Notes: generated by a model not told the origin, from the sequence alone. 64,000 bases of DNA from Malania oleifera (GCF_029873635.1 NC_080425.1:40799390-40863389), one strand, 5' to 3'; positions 45,696 through 57,942 are shown, numbered from the stretch's first letter. Program-made: numbers and translations.

Positions 45696-47006
45696 CATAG
45701 TAGTTAGAGGCGCGAGGCGAGCCGAGGCACAAAGGGTCTTTGAAGCCGAGGTGCGAGGCGCGAGGCGAAGGCGCGCGCCTCATGAAGGTGAGGCGCACAA
45801 TTATTAAAATGGTGTAAAATGTCTATTTGGGGTAATTGATATATGAACATTCTAATATCTAGTAATATTAGAATTTAAAATGCCAAAAAATTCAATTACA
45901 AAATTGAAAATTTAGCCCAAAAGCATCAACAATTCAACATAGTTCAACATCAAAAGAAAAGAGTACAAATCGAAAAATAGTAGCTAAATTTCAATAAAAT
46001 AAATAAATATTATGTATTAATTATAATTTATAAACTCACATTAATTAAACTAAATATTACAAATTAAAAAATAGTAGCTAAATTTCAGTAAAAAGAATAA
46101 ATATTATGTATTAGTTATAATTTATAAACTTGCATTAATTAAACTAAATATTTAATTAGTAATTACATATAAAGAAGAAGAGGAAAAAGAGTAGCCAAAT
46201 TTCAATAAAAAGAATAAATATTATGTATTAGTTATAATTTATAAACTTACATTAATTAAACTAAATATTACAAATTTAAAAACAGTAGGTAAATTTCAGT
46301 AAAATAAATAAATATTATGTATTAGTTATAATTTATAAGCTTAGATTAATTAAAGAAAATATTTAATTTATAAGCTTACATATAAAGAAGAAGAAAAAGA
46401 GAAGCAGCAGGCAGCAGTCAGCAGCACGCAGCATGCACCAAGCAGGCAGCAGGAAGAAGAAGAAGAAGAAGAGAAGCAGAAGGCAGCAGGCAGCAGGCAG
46501 CAGGCAGCAGGAAGAAGAAGAAGAAGAAGAAGAAGAACTCACGAGGGCTCCTGCTGGTTGGAAACGAAGTCGCGAAGGGTTGTGCTTCTTTAAAATGTCG
46601 AAGACAAACTCACGATCCTGGTTCGAAGCTCGAAGACGAAGTAGCGAAGGCTTCCGGCTGGTTCGAAGGCTCACAGACGAGCTCACGTTGCTGGTTCGAA
46701 GGATCGCAAAGGATCCTGCTGGTTCGAACGTGCAAAACGAACTCACGAAGGGCTTCGAAAGACCGAGAGGGGCTAGGGCTATGTTCGTTCGAGCCGAATG
46801 AGGGCTACGGGTCTGGACGTGACTATTTCTCTACTTTAAATGACTAAAAAAATTCACAAGGCGTGACTCACTGCACCTGTCACCCCAGTGCGCCTCGTCT
46901 CGCCTAGCGTCGCCTCTTGCAGGTCGCCTCGCCTCACTTGGTTTGAGGCGCAAGCCTCTTCGCATCACTGCGCCTTGCGCCTAGGGGCGCGCTTTCAACT
47001 ACTATG
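45696..47006. mobile_element. hAT-like non-autonomous element with GAGGCGCG-rich ends
   Basis: Terminal inverted repeats of 19 bp (CATAGTAGTTAGAGGCGCG versus CATAGTAGTTGAAAGCGCG, 16 of 19 identical) and a perfect 8-bp duplication GGTATTCA (45688-45695 and 47007-47014). Removing the element and one duplication rejoins the RT of E exactly (DDDQGIQTLKHFLQ). Both ends are full of GAGGCGCGAGGCGAG-type repeats. The centre is AT-rich (45840-46370, with an AT-rich unit containing TATGTATTA repeated four times) plus GAA/GCA repeats at 46380-46530. No transposase. Confidence 0.88.
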
Positions 47007-47916
47007 GGTATTCAAACCCTAAAGCATTTCCTGCAAACTACGTTTCAGACAAAGGATTTGGGACCATTGAAATACTTCTTGGGTATAGAAGTATCGAGAT
47101 ATTGCACAGGAACTGTCTTGTCTCAAAGGAAGTATGTTCTTGATCATTTAGATGAGACGTGGCCGTTGGGATCCAAACTTGTTGATACACCCATGGATTC
47201 CAATAGTAAGTTACTGCCAGATATGGGTGATTTGTTGTCTAACCCATGACGATAACGAAGACTTGTTGGAAAGTTGAATTATTTTACAATCAATCAACCT
47301 ATATTTCGCAATAAGGGCTGTGAGTCAGTTTCTTGATTCACTAAGAACAAGTCATTGGGCTGCAATAACTCAAATTTTGTGATATCTCAAAGGTGCACCA
47401 AGGAGAGGTCTCTTATATCAAGATTGGGGCTACACTCATATTCAAGGATATATAGATGCAGAATGGGTCGAGTCGCCTTCCGAACGAAGGTCCACAACAA
47501 GGTACTGTATCTTTGTCAATGGTAAATTGCTGTCTTCTTACTGTGGTGGTCAGGTCAAGCATTGAGTCAGAATGTATGGCTAGGGCGCACACTACATGTG
47601 AACTTGTGTGGTTGAAGAACATGCTGAAAGAACTAGGTTTTCCACATTCTCAGCCTATGGAGTTAATGCGTGATAATCGAGCTACTATTCATATTGTCTC
47701 CAACTCAGTCTTCCATGAGCAGACAAAGCACACTGAAGTTGATTGCCACTCTATTCAGGAGAAACTTGTACAGAAGCTCATTACAACCTCTCATGTGAAG
47801 TCTGAGTTTCAACTTGCTGATTTATTCACTAAAGCCTTGGGAGGGGCTCGAGTGAAATTCATTTGTAACAAGCTAGGAGCATATGATATACATATATGCT
47901 CCAGCTTGAGGGGGAG
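47007..47916 (+). pseudogene. RT C-terminus and RNase H of element E
   Basis: TKDLGPLKYFLGIEVSRY and GSKLVDTPMDSNSKL (47004-47249) are the RT C-terminal part. After a stop, SQFLDS and LKGAPRRGLLY follow, then RNase H: SIESECMARAHTTCELVWL, RDNRATIHIVSNSVFHEQ, TKHTEVDCHSIQEK and ADLFTKALGG (47456-47989). It ends LRGSVES at the polypurine tract. It holds two stops and a frameshift. Confidence 0.85.
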
Positions 47917-48092
47917 TGTTGAGAGTAATTTAGCCATTCAGCATTATTATTATCATGTGTTAAGAATTATGTTAACAAGTGTAAGTTAGTAAGGGTATTA
48001 AGGTCATTGGAATTGTACTTGACATATATTATAAATAGAGGGAGAGACCTACCATTGATGTTAGGACTTCAACATTACCCAATTATTCAACA
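47917..48092 (+). repeat. 3' LTR of element E
   Basis: 176 bp, TGTTGAGAG...ATTCAACA, preceded by the polypurine tract GAGGGGGAG (47908-47916). Confidence 0.88.
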
Positions 48093-50899
48093 TTATGGAT
48101 ATTAATGGTTGAAATTTCCATCTCCACTATCACAGTTTTTGTGCGTGCTCACTAATAATCTGACTATTCCATCTCGTATTTCAATGAATAAGCCAAACCC
48201 TTGCCTCAAAGTTCCATTGAACCCCATACCACAATCAGATTTGACCACAATATCTTCCCAAAACCCCTCTTTGATCTACAAATGTGATTCATTTAATCAC
48301 TTTAATAGCTCCATCTCACTTTGAAGACAATCACCCTTTACCCGCATTTCCATAATTCCATTTATGAACACCTGCGAATGTGACTTTAAAGCCCTCAAAG
48401 CTTATGTTCTCTTGCACATAGTTAAAGGATTTGCCTACTGTAAAAGACCCAGCCATGGGCTTGTTAAACCCTAATTTTTTTACCCAAATGTTACCAGCCC
48501 GAATACCGCTTTCATTAAGTGGAAAGCAAGCCTAAGGGTCTTTCAGGCACAGACCTAATAAAAGTCATGGTAACAGGCCCAATACTTTTGGCCCAAAAAT
48601 TCATAAATTCTCCTTAAGCCCTCTCGACTCATCAAACAACTGGGAATGCAAAAATGACAATCCCATCCTGGTCCATAATACCCTCCCTCCAAATCCACAC
48701 ATAAAATAATTTCATTTGTCCTCCAACATGCACTCTCTCGTGAGAACCATCCAAAAACCATCACACCCAATCATGAGAAGTGTCAGGTGTCACAACTTCA
48801 ATGTAATTAAGCTTTTGAGCATGTTAATGGCTGGCTAGCCCTCTCCTACCTCCCCAAACAAATTTCTTGAGCAATAATATGAGATACACAATCCTTGCAA
48901 ACCCAACTCCCTGCTATCTAAATTAACTCTATACCTACCCCCTTGTGTTTCAAGTCTTCTAACAGACCACATCATTTGCAAATCTTCCATAGATTCAAAA
49001 AGAACCTACCATCTTGAACCCTTCAATCCATCAGGAATCCTCAGAGAAATTTTTCCCAAGTCGCCCTGTGACTTTTCAAAAACTATGAATTGTCCCCATT
49101 TGCTTACCAAAAGCTTCAGAAATAAAAATCCCCCATTGTTTTTAAGCATTCGAAACCATGGGTAATCAGTTTAGCAGACCAAAAATCTTTCAATTGCCCC
49201 CAAACCCATGCATACTCTATCCACAAAAGTCACGCAAAACCAACTATTCCAAGAAAATCCCAAAAGATATGCAAACTTAATTCACCCACCTAGTTAACCT
49301 CAATGTTTTCCTGCATGCAGTAAAAAATAGAGAACATTCCATTTGTAACCATATTCATTTGGCCTTTCCTAATTCTTTGATTGAGTTTGCTAGAAATTTC
49401 TCAATTGTCTCAACTCAGTCAATCCTTTTTCACTCTAAAAAATATGCTAGGAAAAAACAGAGGTACAAACATTAGTTATTAAATTATAAAGTGCATCAAT
49501 AACCAGAAACTAGAATTTCATATGCATGAAGAACCATCAATGAGCATGAAATTATACAACATAGGCCGACCTTGGGTTTTAGAGGAGGAAGGAGAAGAAC
49601 ACACCCACTCTGAGCCATATTAATCTTGAGCCCAGAGACCACCTCAAAAATTCTATCCCACCCATTTCTGTTTTTTATAACAAAAGGAATTTATTAAAAG
49701 AAAGGTACAATCATCAGGACAAAAGGTCCTCAAAAAAATTTAAAAATAAAAAATAAATAAAAGAAACCAAATACAGATGAGAACTTCCTTCACAAAAGAT
49801 GCAGGGTAGGCCAAATACCATCCTGTTTATTATCTTTCACCTGATTTTCTTTATCCACCCCCTTTTCTCCAAAGATATGCCTAGACCTTCTAACGTAGTT
49901 GGAGACAAATGAGAAATGTCACCCAATACATCTAATGGATATGAGTTGTACCCAAATTCTTTGTGAAATTCATCAAGTAACAATCCATCAACTTATGCAA
50001 ACTCAAAAGCATCACCCCAATTCTTTTTAACCTCTACCTATCTCTCCCTCCCCCCCCCCCCCAATCTTCTCGCTTGATATATCTTTCATCTCCATCACTC
50101 TCCACAATAGTAAAGCTAAGATCTGTGTTACTCTCTAATTGTTCCTCTCTAAAGATTTAGCTGTCCTTGCATCAGAACACATTGTCTCTCTTCAGACACT
50201 TTTCACATCTCAAAATTCTCAGCACCCACTTGAATAAGTGCTTTCAGATTATAAACGTTGGAATTTCAGTCCTAACAAAATCATTATCGACAACAAACCA
50301 TCTTCCAAACCCCATTTCTTAACACAGTATAAAAATGATACCAAAAGGCATCTGATATCAGACTTCATTTAAAGGCTGGCAGCATGCTATGGAAGTTGGA
50401 AACACTATGCTTCAAAGCATTCAAAAAATGCATCTTAAAACTATAACATTTACCCCTTCTTTTTGTCTAATTCAACTTTATAGTTGTAAATTCTCTAATT
50501 CCAAGAAATGTACAATTAACACTTTCACAATCCATAATTAAGCCAAAATTATCTAAAGCTCGTTTTCGCTATTAAAAATTTACAATCAATAATAAATTGG
50601 TTAAAAATAATTTCTACGATTAAACATAGGAAATGAACATCTATTATGTAATAATTAACAAATATATATTTGCAAAGTACAATGGTTTTAACATTGCACT
50701 GACGCAGCATAGATAACTTACAACCATATGTTTTTTAACAGCATTTACGGGCACCAGAAACCGCAAACCTAGTCACACAAAAGCTCAAGAGAAACAACAC
50801 ATTGCTTCTTATCCTAACACTGATTCTAAATGCTTCATAGTTCTGGTCTGCTATACATTACTTGATAACAAATGCAGATCTAGTTATTTGATGGTAGAG
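48093..50899. other. Host DNA right of element E, no gene supported
   Basis: Short minus-strand frames at 48100-49400 look like decayed coding sequence (for example GMGFNGTLRQGFGLFIEIRD near 48200), but I recognise no family and they are broken by stops. 49660-49790 is A-rich. 50050-50062 is a C-run. 50690-50899 matches 36085-36260 and continues after LINE G. Confidence 0.4.
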
Positions 50900-50949
50900 T
50901 TTTTTAGAAGTACTACAACAACAACAACAAAACCAAGCCTTCAATCCCA

Positions 50950-53900
50950 CTAGGTAGGGTCGGCTATATGAATCCTTTTCTGCCAATTTATGCGATCATG
51001 GACCATTTCTTTTGACAAATTCAGGGCTATTAAATCCTTACTCACTGTCTCATTCCAAGTTATTTTAGGTCTACCCCTACTCCTTTTACTATCCCCCACA
51101 GTAACTAACTCACTCTTCCTCACTGGCACATTATGTGGCCTACGTTGCAAGTGTCCACACCATCTGAGTCGTCCCTCCCTTACCTTATTTTTATAGGAGT
51201 TACATCAAACTTACCGCAAATATGTTCATTCCTTAATTTATCTATCAGTATTATACCACTCATCCATCTAAGCATTCTCATCTCAACAACTTTTACTTTT
51301 TCGATATTCTATTTCTTCACCGTCCAACATTCTGATACATATAGCATAGTTGGTCTTATAGCCATCCTATAAAACTTTTCTTTTAATTTTAAGGGTATTC
51401 TATGATCACAAAGTACACTTGAAGCACTTCTCCATTTTACCCAACCTGATTTAACTCTATGCATTACATCATCTTCAATTTCGTTGGTGCTATGTGCAAA
51501 GATGGGTTTGTATGATGTTTTTGCAGAAAGGAATTGATGGGGTTTTGGGTCTTGACGAAGAAACCCTAAAAGTCTTGTTTGGTTGCTGAGAAAAGTGGTC
51601 ATTAAAGTTCCAAGAAAGGTGATTATTAAAATATGAGTATTGGGTTTCTCTCCATTATTTCTGGGTTTTTGCGGGCTGGAAAATTTGAATTCTATATGTT
51701 GCAAGTATCCACACCATCTGAGTCGTCCCTCCCTTATCTTATCTTCTATAGGAGTTACATCAAACTTACCGCAAATATGTTCATGCCTTAATTTATCTAT
51801 CAGTGTTATACCACTCATCCATCTAAGCATTCTCATCTCAACAACTTTTACTTTTTGGATATTTAATTTCTTCGTCTCCCAACATTCCGATATATATAGC
51901 ATAGTTGGTCTTATAGTCATCCTATAAAACTTTTCTTTTAATTTTAAGGGTATTCTACGATCACAAAGCACACTTGAAGCACTTCTCCACTTTACCCAAC
52001 CTGCTTTTAACTCTATGCATTACATCATCTTCAATTTCTCCTTCATCTTGCATAATAGATCCAAGGTATCAAAATCTACAAGTGCTATTTATTTCTTCAT
52101 CATCAAGTTTAACTTCGTCTCCAATATTCCTCCTACCATTACTAAAATTACACTTCATATATTCTCTTTTATTTATACTTATCCTAAAGTCTCTAGATTC
52201 CAAAGCTTCTCTCCATAATTCTAACTCAACCTCTACCCCGCCCCTAGTTTCATCAGTCAATATAATATCATCTATAAACAACATACACCAAAGAACCTCA
52301 TTTTGAATTCTCTGACTCGTAGTCAGCGGTCCATCACTACAGCAAAAAGATAAGGGCTCAAAGCAAATCCTTGATGTACACCTATGATGATTGGAAATTC
52401 TCTAGTTTCCCCATCTATAGTCCTTCCACTAATCATCATCGTATATATCCTTAATAACATCAGTATACCTACTACATACACCTCTTTTTTCTAAAACCTA
52501 CCAAAGAACTTCCCTAAGTACCCTATCATATGCTTTCTCTAGGTCAATAAATAGCATATGCAAGTCCCTCTTCTTTTCCCCAAACTTTTCCATTAATCTT
52601 CTTAAAAGATATATAGCTATGTGGTAGATCTCCTAGGCATAAAACCAAATTGATTTTCTGATACCTTCATTTCTAGCCTTAATCTTTGTTCAACTATCTT
52701 TTCCCAAAGTTTCATCGTACAACTCATAAGTTTAATTCCACAATAGTAATTACAGTTTTGAAAATCTCCTTTATTTTTGCATAAGTATTAAAGTGCTTTT
52801 ACTCCACTCATCAGGCACTTGCTTAGTTTTTATAATTGCATTAATTAAATTAGTTATTCATATAACTCCGTTATCACCTAAGCATTTCCAAACTTCAATT
52901 GGGATGTTATCCTTCAATTGGGATGTCATCCTTCAATTGGGATGTTATCGATCCTATAGCTTTCCCATTTTTCATCTTTTTTAGTGCCAACTTAACTTCG
53001 TTAATTCTAATTTTGCAAATAAATTTCATATTTCTAGTCTTTTCTGCATTTGTCAAATTAAAGTCTGTCTTCTATTTGGTTTTCATTAAACAACTTACTA
53101 AAGTAACTTCACCATCTTTCTTCTATGTTTGCATCCTTAACCAAGACAATATCATCCTCACTTTTTATGCATTTTACATTTGCGAAGTCCTTACTCTTCC
53201 TTTCTCTGCCTTTAGCAATTTTAAATATCTCTTTCCCCTTTGTTTGTATCTAATCTATCATAAAACCTACTAAATGATTTGTATTTAGCTTCACTAACAG
53301 TCTTTTTTGCATCTTTTCTCGCATCTTTATACTTTTCAAAGTTATCCATGTTTCTACATTTTTGCCACATTTTATATCAAATTCTTTTTGTCTTTACGAC
53401 TTTTTGGAAATTTTATCCCACCACCAACTTTCTTTGCTATTTGAGAATCTTCCCCTTGATTCACCTAAAATCTCCTTTGCTAACTTTTTTTATAGAACAA
53501 ACTAATCTACTCCAAAGAGTATTTATATCTATCTCATCCTCTATAGTTCAATCCCCATCTTTGATCATTTTATCTTTAAATTTTATTATATTTTCTCCCT
53601 TTAGGTTCCGCCACCTAGTTCTCTTACACTGATTTATTTTATCCTTTTTCTTCCATTTTTTAATACATATATCTAACACTAAGACTCTATGTTGTGTGGT
53701 TAAGCTTTCACCTAGAATAACAAATGATCTACCGTCCTAGTTAAAAAAAAGAAATTTGTTTAACTTCTATTTTGTCCACTTTTAAAGGTTATTAAGTGTT
53801 CTTCTCTCTTCTTAAAGAAAGTATTCATGATACAAAAATCATATGACATAGCGAAGCCTAAGATCATCTCCCTAGACTCATTTTTGTCTCCATATTCATA

Positions 53901-54360
53901 TCCTCTATGTATCCTCTCATAACTTTTATTATCCCTTCCAATGTGTCCATTTAGATCTCCTATAAATATTTTCTCAGTCCCTAGTATGCCTTTTATAATA
54001 CTATCCATATCATCCCAAAATTTTCTACTAAGCCTACTTGAGGAGCAGAAGCACTAATGATATTTATTATCTCTTGGCCTAATACCATCTTGATTTTTAT
54101 AGTTCTATCCCATACTATGTTTGCATAACAACGCTATCTTTTAAGTTTTTGTCTACAATAATTCCTACTTCATTCTTATGGTTTTCTTTTTCAGTGTACC
54201 AAAGTTTAAATCCTAATTTATCAATTTCTCTAGCTTTCTCCCCCACCCACTTAGTTTCTTGAAGGCAAATTATAATTTTTCTTCTAATCATTATATGTCC
54301 ACAATTTCCATGTTTTTACCCGTAAGTATCCCTGTATTCCAAGTTGCTAAACTAATCCTA
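50950..54360 (-). pseudogene. Endonuclease-reverse transcriptase of LINE G
   Basis: In minus-strand order: endonuclease N-terminal traces near 54350 (SLATWNTGILTGKNMEIV-like), KIFIGDLNGHIGRDNKSYER (53760-54008), the RT region with the catalytic motif as LFIDDIILTDE instead of the usual FADD (52069-52284), WREALESRDFRISINKREYM, and a C-terminal region with KFYRMTIRPTMLYISECW and RMLRWMSGITLIDKLRHEH. The 3' end reads RGRPKITWNETVSKDLIALN (50950-51150). The protein would cut target DNA and copy its RNA there. Several stops, and the duplication at 51144-52038, inactivate this copy. Confidence 0.85.
51144..52038 (-). repeat. Internal duplication in LINE G around foreign sequence
   Basis: 51144-51482 and 51698-52038 are two copies of the same 340-bp LINE segment, period 554 bp. 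Between them 51483-51697 is not LINE sequence. A continuous 220-codon frame (51309-51971) runs through copy, insert and copy without a stop. Confidence 0.88.
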
Positions 54361-54705
54361 GTTTCCTAGGCTAACGTCTTTACCTGCCCACGTCCAAAAT
54401 GATGCAAGAACCCTCGCATATTTGACACCAAACCCAGGCACCGACATGGCGTGTCGCTTCGAGGTAACGACCTAGCCCACCCTTACCCACTTTTTTCTAC
54501 ACCCGGGTTATACAAGTGCAACGCATCGCTCGTAGGGAATGCCCCAACAAATATTCGGTAAGAATTCATATCATAGTAATCTGACAAATTTTACGCTGGC
54601 TTTCAACTACCTAATGCAACCCTCCTCATTTACCCGGGCTTGGGACCGGCTATGTGTGAAAAAATTAGGACAATAGTGATCTGACAAATTTTTTAGAAGT
54701 ACTAC

Positions 54706-56280
54706 TGTCCATTATGGCACCATAGCCCAACAGAATACTTCTTAGTCCCTAAAGTAGATTTTAAATGCTTTACACCAAACTCCTATATATTACCTAATAA
54801 CAAGGGCAAGCAAAAAATTACTAAAAAACCAAAAACCACACCAAAACCATTTTAATTCAGTTCTTCTTTTGGTTTTGGTTTTTAGTTTTCTAACATTTTG
54901 GTTCATTTCTGTTTCAATACCGGTCTTACAAGAAATCCTAACAAAAAATAAATAAATATACATACATTTTTAATTATTTAACAATATACAAATTTTTTTA
55001 CTTGACTTAATTTTTCTTTTTGAATTAAATTTAGTTCTAAGTATTTCTTTTGCTACGGGCATAAATTCATTTTTCTTTATTATTATTTACTAATTTGCCA
55101 AGGATTAGAAGGTGGAGATGTTATTTATATGGAGAAGCAACCCCCTCTTTCCACATTACTTGAGAGTGGTCAACGGTCTTAGGAGCCACTGTACCGTTAT
55201 GTATTTTTTAGAGCTATGCAAGTAACTATGACCCAGAGCAGCATAGCTACAGGCTGAGTCCAATATTGTCAAATTTCTGGTTCAAGTTTTAAAACTACGG
55301 TAATTTCAAATACATTAGTTGAGAGAAGGCGGATTTTGTTTGAATATTTTACCAATGTTTGTGCTTCAAATATCAAAAACAGCCCACACTGCACTTCCCT
55401 TCCAATAGAATGTCACATTACAGTCCATTAAATGACCCGTGCAATCGTAAGCGCTAAAATATTTCCCAATGTTAAAGCCCCTCCGATAACTATTTGATAC
55501 AAAAACATGACAGAGAGAGAGAGAGAGAGAGAGGGACCAAGAAACACTTAGCAGTGTTAGCTAAATATGTTGCATAAAGCTCCGATGCAGCAGATTGAAC
55601 CATCCTACTTCCAATAAAAATACAGAAAAACAATGAAAATGAAGGTGCTATGAATCCCATCAAAACAAAAAATAAAACATAATAGCACATACACAATGTG
55701 ACAGATGCTGATGACAGAGTATATGCATGATGCATTCTTCCACTGTAGCACCTTGTGTAGTGTACTAAGAGGATTTTAGCTAAACAATAAATAGGTTTAC
55801 CCTCAACATTTTAAATGAACTTTTGGGCCCTGGCATTGCCATGTATCTGCCTGATGAAACATGACTGCAATTAAGCAGATTGAGTTCAGAGCAGAGCCAA
55901 TGACAGATGAGCTTCCGCTGTTATTTCTTATTTAAAGAATCACTAAGATAATTCTCTAGGTCTAAATCAAAATTATAAGTCAAAACTCATTGATGTACAT
56001 ATCTGTGACCAATTAAACTGAATTTTATGTAATAAAACACTTAAGATTAAAAAAACTCATCAATTGACAGTTTATCCACAATTAACAAATTACTGACAAG
56101 ACAAACTTAAAGAAACTCAGAGCGAGGTTGAGATAACAAACAAACATCACAGATGCTCAGTAAGCAAGGGGTTAAATATTGGAAGGTACAGTCAAACACA
56201 GCCCAACTGCAATAGTAAGGTAATGCAAAGAAATCAGAAGTCAATATATCGATAGGTTCCATAGGAAGCATACCAAATCC
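54706..56280. other. Host DNA between LINE G and SmB
   Basis: 54706-54800 continues the segment shared with 36290-36370. 54800-54930 is rich in AACCAAAA/TTTTGGTT and may be the edge of a decayed hAT-type element. A (GA)n run lies at 55512-55534. 56000-56280 should contain the SmB 3' UTR. No second gene is supported; the 81-codon frame at 55490-55735 owes its end to the GA run. Confidence 0.5.
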
Positions 56281-57123
56281 CTACTGCTGCTGATTCTGTT
56301 GCTGCTGCTGAGGATTTGGGGGCGGTTGCATGCCTGGACGAGGAGGACCAAAAACTGGAACGCCACCAGGTGGAGGAGGCATCCCTGGCCGAGGAGGAGG
56401 GGCTGGCATTCCTGGTCGCGGTGCAGGTGGCGGTCCTCTCATCATTGGTGGTGGAGGGACCATTGAGCGCTGTCCAAACTGTGGCGGCACCTGGAACACA
56501 GGTGGTGCCCCACCTGGCCTTGCAGCTGCATACTGTGGAGGGCCAGGAGGGGGTGGACCACGTGCCATTGGTGGTGGAGCTTGCCCAGGCTGGCCAGGGA
56601 ATGGAGGCATCTGCCCGGGTGGTCGGATCACTGGAGCAGGATAGGAAATGGGTGGGGCCGACACTTGAGGCACCGGAGGGCGAGAGATCTGTGGCTGCAT
56701 CATGCCGGGCGCAGGCCCCCCAACACCACGAACTGGCCCAGCCAAACCAGGCTGAGCCTGAATCAATGGTGCAGTTGGAATCCCCCTCCCAGCAGCTCTC
56801 CCAATTCCGGGACCTGCCGCTGCAGCAGCACCAGCAGCTTTGGCACGAGACTCATCCGGAGGGGGAGGACCTTCCACCGTCATAGAGATCACCTCTTCAC
56901 CCCTTAGGAGAACCAAACCTAAGGTTCTACGATCCTCTCGTTCTTCATTCTTCTTACCCTTGGCCGGGGGCAGTTTCCGGAACTCCTCGCAGTCGCCAAT
57001 GACAAGGTTCATGTGGCGGTCGAAGGCCATGAACTTGCCCACTAGTTGGCGGCCGTCCTGAATCGTGACGCGCATGCGGTAATTGATATATTGGAGCATC
57101 TTGGAGCTCTTGGACATCGACAT
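56281..57123 (-). CDS. SmB: Small nuclear ribonucleoprotein-associated protein B (SmB)
   Basis: Complete 280-residue protein, ATG at 57123, TAG at 56281-56283. SmB is one of the seven Sm proteins forming the ring on U1, U2, U4 and U5 snRNA in the spliceosome. The Sm fold fills about residues 8-88: Sm1 around [20 protein letters not shown] and [13 protein letters not shown], Sm2 around [21 protein letters not shown] basic [12 protein letters not shown] loop lies between them, as in plant SmB. From residue 90 the tail is Ala-, then Pro/Gly/Met-rich with repeated PPP and RPGM/RPGMP units, ending in a Gln tract. Such tails bind WW/GYF-type partners; RG sites are few. The start [17 protein letters not shown] is the expected plant one. 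The reading frame has no intron and no damage. A telobox sits upstream. Nothing suggests transfer; neighbours are transposons only. Confidence 0.96.
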   Translation of the reverse strand: MSMSKSSKMLQYINYRMRVTIQDGRQLVGKFMAFDRHMNLVIGDCEEFRKLPPAKGKKNEEREDRRTLGLVLLRGEEVISMTVEGPPPPDESRAKAAGAAAAAGPGIGRAAGRGIPTAPLIQAQPGLAGPVRGVGGPAPGMMQPQISRPPVPQVSAPPISYPAPVIRPPGQMPPFPGQPGQAPPPMARGPPPPGPPQYAAARPGGAPPVFQVPPQFGQRSMVPPPPMMRGPPPAPRPGMPAPPPRPGMPPPPGGVPVFGPPRPGMQPPPNPQQQQQNQQQ

Positions 57124-57480
57124 CTTTGGAACGTATTGGGCTCGTTTCGGAGCAGAAGAGAGAATGTGATGGATGGTGTGGGGATAGCAGAAGAGATAGG
57201 AGAGAGATGGCCAGAGTTCTGCCCCGACTTCCAGTAGCCCGGATATGTGGAGGTGTGAGGGTTTTTCTAGGGTTTCTGGGGGAACACGGCGAGAGTGGAG
57301 TCCAGGGCTTCGGAGGAAATGGACAGTTATGAAGGCACTGATTCAATTTGTAAACAAGTCGGATTCGGGTGTGAGACTACAAGTTCCAAGTTCGGATCTA
57401 ATTTTGTGTTCATAGTCCGTACAAAACGAGGGCATTATGGATAAATTTGAGACTTGGGACGAAACGAAGGCATTATTTTG
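57124..57480 (-). promoter_or_regulatory. SmB leader and promoter region
   Basis: It is GC-richer than its surroundings up to about 57350. On the minus strand it contains the telobox AAACCCTA (57268-57275) followed by a second ACCCTC motif. Teloboxes are common just upstream of plant translation and RNA-processing genes. No clear TATA box was seen, which also fits this gene class. Confidence 0.55.
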
Positions 57481-57942
57481 AAGATAATTACTTATTTAAA
57501 AAAATAATAAAAATGTGAGATTTTTAAATTTTAAAATTAATTTTTTTTCTAAATATGTTATCAATTAAGAAAATTCATTTTCAATTATATTTTTTAATTT
57601 AAAATAATTTCTTCCTTATCTCTTGCATAGGATCTCAAGCATTCTTTTTTCTAACATGATGCTAATTTATGGATATGTGGACAAAAAATTAAAGCAAAAT
57701 TGGAAAAAGAAACTGTACATGTATGGCTTGGAAAAAAAAATAATGAAATTAAATTTTTGTTAGAGAAGAAGAGAAATGTATTCAAATAAAAAAATTATTT
57801 AATTATGAAAAGAAATTAAGAAAAAACAAATATATTTTGACATGTAAATGAGATTCTTTCAAAAATAAAGGGAAAATTCATAATACATTCTTCAGAAGAA
57901 AGCACCTTGTGTTTTTCAAAAACAATAAGAAGAATTTTCAAA
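57481..57942. other. AT-rich spacer
   Basis: Very AT-rich with many A and T runs. No gene, element end or repeat recognised. Confidence 0.5.

Larger units (their letters stand above)
38685..48092 (+). mobile_element. Short-LTR Ty1/copia element E, carrying a gypsy element and two hAT-type elements
   Basis: LTRs of 158 and 176 bp run TGTTRAG...ATTCAACA. A PBS-like site, copia gene order PR-IN-RT-RNase H and a GAGGGGGAG polypurine tract are present. It is flanked by ttatt (38680-38684) and ttatg (48093-48097), a likely 5-bp duplication with one change. Its RT is broken by element F (41981-45534) and by a hAT-like element (45696-47006). Recognisable gag is missing. It is the oldest layer of this nest. 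Confidence 0.88.
50900..54705 (-). mobile_element. Full-length RTE-like LINE G with its target duplication
   Basis: The insertion body is 50917-54688, flanked by a perfect 17-bp duplication (TTTTTTAGAAGTACTAC at 50900-50916 and 54689-54705). It reads on the minus strand with a (TTG)n 3' end at 50917. The 5' region (54300-54688) is GC-richer and noncoding. The perfect duplication shows an insertion younger than LINE H. The coding region is nevertheless broken. Confidence 0.93.

Noticed and set aside
46363..46801. Two overlapping low-complexity frames
   Set aside because: They read GAA/GCA repeats inside the hAT-like element at 45696-47006.
48109..48324. 71-codon plus-strand frame
   Set aside because: Composition suggests antisense of a decayed minus-strand sequence; no family recognised on either strand.
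55490..55735. 81-codon hydrophobic frame
   Set aside because: Its end is a GA microsatellite read as Ser-Leu repeats; no conserved motif, start context or splice site.
56316..56907. Long plus-strand frames opposite SmB
   Set aside because: Shadows of the GC-rich Pro-coding repeats of SmB on the other strand.
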